Origin: an uncultured Collinsella sp.
GTDB taxonomy: Bacteria > Actinomycetota > Coriobacteriia > Coriobacteriales > Coriobacteriaceae
Length of the DNA stretch: 9,853 nucleotides
Assembly (NCBI GenBank): GCA_900550825.1
Contig: URTZ01000064.1
Span: forward strand, 1 to 9,853
Direction: 5' to 3'
Positions within the stretch are counted from its first letter, which is position 1. Each line of letters begins with the position of its first letter. Of the stretch, positions 5,862 through 9,853 are shown piece after piece. The notes beneath the pieces were generated by a model. It ran no database searches. It had not been told where the DNA came from and saw only the letters and a program-made list of their open reading frames with translations. Made by a program: the position numbers and the translations under genes.

Positions 5862-6791
5862 ATGTCGTTTACCGCTGAGGTGCGCGACGAGCTTGCGCGC
5901 TGCGAACCCGAATGTGAATACTGCGACTTGTCGACGCTTGCCGCCCTGACGCGTGTGAGCGGTACACTTTCGCTGGCCGGCTCCGGGCGGTATCGTTTGA
6001 CGGTCGCGACCGAGACGGGTGCCGTCGCGCGCACGATGATCACACTGACGCATCGCATCCTTAAGCTCAAAACGGAATTTACCGTTCGCAAATCGGTCTT
6101 GCATAAGGTCCGTAACTATCTCATTACCCTGCCCGATCAACCCGACCTGGACAAGGCTCTGGTGCTGCTGGGCATCCTCGACCGCAGGGGAGGGCTCGTC
6201 GCTGGTGTTCCCCGGCACATCGTTGCCCGTCCCTGCTGCAGGCTTGCCTACATCCGCGGCGCGCTCATCGCCGGCGGTTTCGTGGCCGATCCCCGCGGCG
6301 ACTTTCATTTGGAGATCGCGGTGCAGGGCGAGCAGTATGCCCGGGGACTTTGCGATCTATTGGAGCAGATTGGAATCCATGCGCGCGTTAACGCGCGGCG
6401 CGGATCCTTTGCTGTCTACATTAAGAGCGCCGAGGAGATCGAGCATCTATTAAAGCTGATTGGTGCCAAGCGCAGCGTTGCCGAGATTGAGGAGGCACGT
6501 GCGGTCAAGTTGGTTAAGAACGATGTGAACCGTCGCGTGAACGCCGAACTCGCCAACCAGACCAGAAGCGCCGGTGCCGCCCAACATCAGCTTGCGCTTA
6601 TCGATGAGCTCGAGCAGCGTGGTCTTCGCGATGCGCTTCCGGATGCCTTGGCGGTCTTTTGCGACCTGCGCGAGCGCTATCCCGATCTGTCACTGCGTGA
6701 TTTGGGGGAGATGGCTGACCCTCCCTTGTCGAAGTCTGCCCTGTACCATCGCGTTTTGAGGCTTGAAAAGCTCATTGAAGCAAACAAGTAG
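5862..6791 (+). CDS. whiA: DNA-binding regulator WhiA
   Basis: A 309-residue WhiA. It opens with the hallmark MSFTAEVRDELAR. The middle holds the LAGLIDADG-like half with AYIRGALIAGG (129-139) and FHLEI. The C-terminal helix-turn-helix ends in LRDLGEMADPPLSKSALYHR, nearly the family consensus. WhiA controls sporulation septation in Streptomyces with WhiB; in non-sporulating bacteria it binds DNA and is linked to cell division and chromosome segregation. The homing-endonuclease fold is not expected to cut DNA. It starts 6 nt after rapZ with only a weak AAGG/AGGC upstream, so coupling to rapZ translation is likely. No terminator is visible after its stop; AT-rich regulatory DNA follows. Confidence 0.96.
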   Translation: MSFTAEVRDELARCEPECEYCDLSTLAALTRVSGTLSLAGSGRYRLTVATETGAVARTMITLTHRILKLKTEFTVRKSVLHKVRNYLITLPDQPDLDKALVLLGILDRRGGLVAGVPRHIVARPCCRLAYIRGALIAGGFVADPRGDFHLEIAVQGEQYARGLCDLLEQIGIHARVNARRGSFAVYIKSAEEIEHLLKLIGAKRSVAEIEEARAVKLVKNDVNRRVNAELANQTRSAGAAQHQLALIDELEQRGLRDALPDALAVFCDLRERYPDLSLRDLGEMADPPLSKSALYHRVLRLEKLIEANK

Positions 6792-6836
6792 TTTGAAGTA
6801 TCGACTTATATACGGATTTAGCTGCTATTTTATTCT

Positions 6837-6850
6837 TTAAAACGTTTTAA
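6837..6850 (+). promoter_or_regulatory. 14-bp perfect palindrome, candidate operator
   Basis: TTAAAACGTTTTAA is a perfect palindrome centred on CG in the AT-rich whiA-gap gap. Palindromes with a central AACGTT are typical of LacI/GalR-family operators, including sugar regulators. Its centre is about 75 nt upstream of the start point predicted from the TATATT box. Function is inferred from symmetry alone. Confidence 0.45.
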
Positions 6851-6857
6851 CGTAAAT

Positions 6858-6898
6858 TTGATTTTCAATTTCGAGCATTCTCGTGAAATTCAAGTCAA
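6858..6898 (+). promoter_or_regulatory. Second dyad overlapping the gap promoter
   Basis: AATTTC-GAG (6867-6875) mirrors CTC-GT-GAAATT (6880-6890) with a two-base bulge around CATT, flanked by TTGA (6858-6861) and TCAA (6895-6898). The right arm covers the proposed -35 box, so a bound regulator could block or recruit polymerase. It may also be incidental symmetry in AT-rich DNA. Confidence 0.35.
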
Positions 6899-6912
6899 AA
6901 AAAAGGTATATT
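6883..6912 (+). promoter_or_regulatory. Probable promoter of the gap operon
   Basis: GTGAAA (6883-6888, 4 of 6 against TTGACA) and TATATT (6907-6912, 5 of 6 against TATAAT) are 18 nt apart with an A-rich spacer. The start would lie near 6919, giving a leader of about 65 nt before gap. Confidence 0.55.
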
Positions 6913-6931
6913 AGGCGAGTGGTTAGTTTGT

Positions 6932-6968
6932 GGGCCTCAACGGCGGGCGCTGTAGCTCGCGGGGGCCT
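6932..6968 (+). promoter_or_regulatory. GC-rich leader hairpin before gap
   Basis: GGCCTC (6933-6938) pairs with GGGGCC (6962-6967), and GCGGGC (6943-6948) pairs with GCTCGC (6955-6960) around a GCTGTA loop. The structure ends 3 nt before the ribosome site GAAAGGAG (6972-6979). It could protect the 5' end of a highly expressed mRNA or affect translation. Confidence 0.5.
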
Positions 6969-6984
6969 TACGAAAGGAGACACA

Positions 6985-8010
6985 ATGGCAGTAAAGGTTG
7001 CTATTAACGGCTTCGGTCGCATCGGTCGTCTGGCTTTCCGTCAGATGTTCGGTCATGAGGGCTCCGAGATCGTCGCTATCAACGACCTCACCTCTCCCGA
7101 TATGCTCGCTTACCTGCTGAAGTACGACTCCACGCAGGGCAACTACGCTCGCGATCACGAGGTCGTTGCTGGCGAGGATTCCATCACCGTTGACGGCAAG
7201 GAGATCAAGATCTACAAGGAGGCCGACGCCAACAACCTGCCTTGGGGCGACCTCGACGTCGACGTCGTTCTCGAGTGCACCGGCTTCTACACCAGCAAGG
7301 CTAAGGCTCAGGCCCACATCAACGCTGGCGCCAAGAAGGTCGTCATCTCCGCTCCGGCCGGCAGCGATCTGCCCACCATCGTGTACAACGTCAACCATGA
7401 GACGCTGACCGCTGAGGACAACATCATCTCCGCTGCTTCCTGCACCACCAACTGCCTTGCCCCGATGGCCAAGGGTCTCAACGACTTCGCTCCCATCGTG
7501 TCCGGCATCATGACCACCATCCACGCCTTCACCGGCGACCAGATGCCGCTCGACGGCCCGCAGCGCAAGGGCAACTTCCGTCGCTCCCGCGCCTGCTCCG
7601 AGAACATCGTCCCGAACACCACGGGCGCTGCCAAGGCCATCGGCCTGGTTCTCCCCGAGCTCAACGGCAAGCTCATCGGTGCCGCCCAGCGCGTCCCGAC
7701 GCCGACCGGCTCGCTGACCAACCTCTACGCCGTCGTTGACAAGAAGGTCACCGTCGACGAGGTCAACGCTGCTATGAAGGCCTACGCTGCCACCATCTCC
7801 GAGACCTTCGGTTACAACGAGGACGACATCGTCTCCACCGACATCATCGGCGAGACCCACGGCTCCATCTTCGACGCCACGCAGACCATGTGCTCTGACC
7901 TCGGCAACGGCCAGACCCTCGTTCAGGTCACCTCTTGGTACGACAACGAGAACTCCTACACCTCTCAGATGGTCCGCACCATCAAGTACTTCGAGAAGTT
8001 CGTTGCTTAA
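6985..8010 (+). CDS. gap: Glyceraldehyde-3-phosphate dehydrogenase, type I
   Basis: A 341-residue GAPDH that oxidises glyceraldehyde-3-P to 1,3-bisphosphoglycerate with NAD. The N-terminus NGFGRIGRLAFR is the dinucleotide fold, and INDLTSPDM has the Asp expected for NAD preference. The active site is SCTTNC with Cys153, and His180 lies in TTIHAFTGDQ. RVPTPTGS and WYDNENSY complete the catalytic domain. The ATG at 6985 follows GAAAGGAG by 5 nt; the frame extends upstream to a GTG at 6883, but that part is the promoter and leader. Codons are highly biased, as expected for an abundant glycolytic enzyme. It begins the gap-pgk-tpiA order and is separated from pgk by a terminator. Confidence 0.98.
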   Translation: MAVKVAINGFGRIGRLAFRQMFGHEGSEIVAINDLTSPDMLAYLLKYDSTQGNYARDHEVVAGEDSITVDGKEIKIYKEADANNLPWGDLDVDVVLECTGFYTSKAKAQAHINAGAKKVVISAPAGSDLPTIVYNVNHETLTAEDNIISAASCTTNCLAPMAKGLNDFAPIVSGIMTTIHAFTGDQMPLDGPQRKGNFRRSRACSENIVPNTTGAAKAIGLVLPELNGKLIGAAQRVPTPTGSLTNLYAVVDKKVTVDEVNAAMKAYAATISETFGYNEDDIVSTDIIGETHGSIFDATQTMCSDLGNGQTLVQVTSWYDNENSYTSQMVRTIKYFEKFVA

Positions 8011-8047
8011 TTTAGCTTTTAGCGAATAGCTCGTTGAGCGTCTAAAG

Positions 8048-8094
8048 AAGGGCGCGGCCTTATAGGGCTTACACCCTAGGGTCGCGTCCTTTTT
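8048..8094 (+). terminator. Intrinsic terminator between gap and pgk
   Basis: AAGGGCGCGGCC (8048-8059) pairs with GGTCGCGTCCTT (8080-8091) with two G-U pairs, and TAGGG (8063-8067) with CCCTA (8074-8078) caps it with a 6-nt loop. T5 lies at 8090-8094. It should reduce transcription from gap into pgk. Confidence 0.85.
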
Positions 8095-8104
8095 ATAAGA
8101 AATC

Positions 8105-8127
8105 GTCTGCCGTAATGGAAGGCAGAC
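8105..8127 (+). promoter_or_regulatory. Leader hairpin before pgk
   Basis: GTCTGCC (8105-8111) pairs perfectly with GGCAGAC (8121-8127) around a 9-nt loop, 6 nt before the ribosome site GAAAGG (8134-8139). It parallels the hairpin before gap and may be a 5'-end stabiliser on a processed or newly started pgk mRNA. Confidence 0.5.
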
Positions 8128-8150
8128 ACGTACGAAAGGTAGAAGCAAAC

Positions 8151-9341
8151 ATGGCCTTTACCAAGAAGACCGTCCGCGACATCGATGTCGACGGCAAGCG
8201 CGTTCTCGTCCGCGTTGACTTCAACGTGCCTATCAAGGATGGCGTCGTTGGCGACACCACCCGTATTAAGGCTGCCCTGCCCACCATCAACTATCTCGTT
8301 GAGCACAATGCTCGCGTCATCCTCATGAGCCACCTCGGCCGTCCCGATGGCACCGGCTTCCAGCCCGAGCTGTCCCTCGAGCCCGTCGCCAAGAAGCTCG
8401 CTGAGCTCTCTGGCCTTGACGTTGCTTTTGTTGCCGACACGTATGGCGAGAAGGCCGCCGAGGCTGTCGCCGCCGTCGAGCCGGGCAAGGTCCTCGTTCT
8501 CGAGAACGTCCGTTTTGACAAGCGTGAGAAGAAGAACGATCCCGAGATCGCCAAGAAGCTCGCTTCCTATGGTGACGTCTTCGTTCTCGATGCCTTCGGC
8601 ACCGCTCACCGCGCCCAGGGTTCCGTCGTGGGCCCCGCCGCTTACCTGCCTGCCGTCGCCGGCTTCCTGCTCGAGAAGGAGGTCGACACGCTGACCGGCA
8701 TCTTCGCCGAGCCCGAGCGCCCCTTCGTCGCCATCGTCGGCGGTTCCAAGGTTTCCTCCAAGATCGGCGTTCTCGATCACCTCATCGACTCCGCTGATAC
8801 CCTGATCATCGGTGGCGGCATGGCCTACACTTTCTTCCTGGCTCAGGGCCTGTCCGTCGGTCAGTCCCTCAAGGAAGAGGACTGGGTCGAGCGCGCCGGT
8901 GAGATGCTCAAGAAGGCCGAGGAGAAGGGCGTCAAGATCCTGCTCCCCATCGACAACCGCGTTGCCGATCACTTTGGCGAGGACGCTGTCCCCGAGGTTG
9001 TCGCTTCCGATGCTATCCCCGACGACCGCGAGGGTATGGACATCGGCCCCAAGACCGAGGAGCTTTACGCCGAGGCCGTCAAGGGCGCCAAGACCGTGTT
9101 CTGGAACGGCCCCATGGGCGTCTTCGAGTTCGACAACTTCGCTCACGGCACCCAGGCTATCGCCGAGGCTGTCGCCGAGGCCGACTGCACCTCGATCATC
9201 GGCGGTGGCGACTCTGTCGCGGCTGTCAACAAGTTCAACCTGGCCGACAAGATGAGCTGGATCTCCACCGGTGGTGGCGCTTCCATGGAGCTCGTCGAGG
9301 GTAAGGCCCTGCCCGGAGTGGAGGCGCTTCTCGATGCCTAA
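8151..9341 (+). CDS. pgk: Phosphoglycerate kinase
   Basis: A 396-residue PGK, the standard bacterial length, making ATP and 3-phosphoglycerate from 1,3-bisphosphoglycerate. The N-domain has RVDFNVP (21-27) and LMSHLGRP for substrate binding, then LDAFGTAHRAQ. The C-domain has FVAIVGGSKVSSK, the nucleotide-binding GGGDS (351-355) and TGGGAS (373-378) at the hinge end. ATG 8151 has GAAAGG 11 nt upstream. Codons are strongly biased. The last codons GAT GCC TAA contain the tpiA start, so the two genes overlap by 8 nt and are probably translationally coupled. Transcription may come from gap read-through or from an unseen promoter after the terminator. Confidence 0.98.
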   Translation: MAFTKKTVRDIDVDGKRVLVRVDFNVPIKDGVVGDTTRIKAALPTINYLVEHNARVILMSHLGRPDGTGFQPELSLEPVAKKLAELSGLDVAFVADTYGEKAAEAVAAVEPGKVLVLENVRFDKREKKNDPEIAKKLASYGDVFVLDAFGTAHRAQGSVVGPAAYLPAVAGFLLEKEVDTLTGIFAEPERPFVAIVGGSKVSSKIGVLDHLIDSADTLIIGGGMAYTFFLAQGLSVGQSLKEEDWVERAGEMLKKAEEKGVKILLPIDNRVADHFGEDAVPEVVASDAIPDDREGMDIGPKTEELYAEAVKGAKTVFWNGPMGVFEFDNFAHGTQAIAEAVAEADCTSIIGGGDSVAAVNKFNLADKMSWISTGGGASMELVEGKALPGVEALLDA

Positions 9342-9853
9342 TCGCACCCTTCTCATCGCTGGTAACTGGAAGATGAACAACGACGTCGCCGAGGCCGCCA
9401 AGCTCGCCGACGAGCTGGCTCAGGCTCTGCCCGAGGTTCCGGCTGGCGTCGAGGTGCTCGTCTGCCCTCCGACCATCGACATCACCACGGTTCATGACCG
9501 CATTCAGGCTGCCCCCATCGCCCTCGGTGCACAGAACGTGTACTGGGAGGCCAAGGGTGCCTTCACCGGTGAGTCCTCTTGCGACATGCTCAAGTCCGCT
9601 GGCTGCACCTACTGCATCATCGGTCACTCCGAGCGTCGTGACTACTTCCACGAGACCGACGAGGACCAGAACAAGAAGGCCAAGGCTCTCGTTGCCGCCG
9701 GCCTTGTTCCCGTCTTCTGCTGCGGCGAGTCCCTCGAGGTCCGCGAGGCCGGCACCTATGTCGAGCACGTCGTGAACCAGGTCAAGGCTGGCCTTGCCGG
9801 TCTTGAGATCACCTGCCCCAAGCAGGTCGTCGTCGCCTATGAGCCCATCTGGG
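9334..9853 (+). CDS. tpiA: Triosephosphate isomerase, N-terminal part (cut by the window end)
   Basis: About 173 residues of an expected 250 or so, open at the right edge. It interconverts dihydroxyacetone-P and glyceraldehyde-3-P, supplying GAPDH. Active-site residues are all present: Lys13 in AGNWKMN (9-15), His98 in IIGHSERR, and Glu170 in AYEPIW at the window end. GAQN and FTGE also fit the family. ATG 9334 lies inside the end of pgk, sharing ATGCCTAA, with GGAGG (9320-9324) 9 nt upstream. No loss of function is implied by the truncation. Confidence 0.97.
   Translation, partial: MPNRTLLIAGNWKMNNDVAEAAKLADELAQALPEVPAGVEVLVCPPTIDITTVHDRIQAAPIALGAQNVYWEAKGAFTGESSCDMLKSAGCTYCIIGHSERRDYFHETDEDQNKKAKALVAAGLVPVFCCGESLEVREAGTYVEHVVNQVKAGLAGLEITCPKQVVVAYEPIW

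Noticed and set aside
6883..6984. N-terminal extension of GAPDH from the GTG at 6883
   Set aside because: The region carries promoter and leader hairpin signals, and the GAPDH fold begins right after ATG 6985, which has a strong ribosome site.
8094..8099. TATAAG as a -10 box for a pgk promoter
   Set aside because: It overlaps the terminator T-run and no -35 hexamer lies at a proper distance.
6937..9768. Long antisense open frames opposite gap, pgk and tpiA (up to 441 codons)
   Set aside because: Shadow frames caused by codon bias in highly expressed genes; same Gly/Asp/Val-rich composition and no motifs.
1..9853. CRISPR array, tRNA, insertion sequence, prophage or defence genes
   Set aside because: No direct-repeat series, cloverleaf, transposase or phage-like protein was found on reading both strands.

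Overview
The window is compact, GC-rich bacterial DNA with every convincing gene on the + strand. The gene set and protein character (RapZ with an Arg in its P-loop, WhiA, a DHDPS-family aldolase of the actinobacterial 'YDIP' type, a ROK kinase with a GHxGH motif) suggest a gut actinomycete of the Coriobacteriia, with Collinsella or a close relative as best guess. That placement is inference from gene content, not from a marker gene.

Layout. (1) 1-4836 is an amino-sugar/sialic-acid catabolic block: an AXE1-family carbohydrate acetylesterase (61-1038), an overlapping degenerate paralogue that has lost the nucleophile Ser (1031-1882), a NanA-like aldolase (1951-2871), a ManNAc kinase of the ROK family (nanK, 3044-4009) and ManNAc-6-P epimerase (nanE, 4150-4836). 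Together the last three would convert N-acetylneuraminate to pyruvate plus ManNAc, then ManNAc-6-P, then GlcNAc-6-P. The active esterase may remove O-acetyl groups from the imported sugar first. Transporter, sialidase and NagA/NagB are not in the window. (2) 4935-6791 holds rapZ and whiA, separated by 6 nt. The gene that usually sits between them in Gram-positives, yvcK, is absent. (3) 6985 to the right edge is the lower-glycolysis cluster gap, pgk and tpiA; tpiA is cut by the window end.

The non-coding DNA is unusually structured. A 96-nt near-symmetrical palindrome lies between nanA and nanK. A 98-nt hairpin with a T-run lies between nanK and nanE and stops directly before the nanE ribosome site. 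A strong terminator abuts the rapZ ribosome site, and another separates gap from pgk. The AT-rich whiA-gap gap has a 14-bp perfect palindrome, a second dyad, a plausible promoter and a leader hairpin. No tRNA, rRNA, CRISPR array, insertion sequence or prophage gene was seen, and no gene-free stretch exceeds 300 bases.

Most of the window is recognisable metabolism and housekeeping. The points most worth a second look are the catalytically dead esterase partner, the structured intergenic RNAs inside the nan block, and the yvcK-less rapZ-whiA pair placed beside amino-sugar catabolism.
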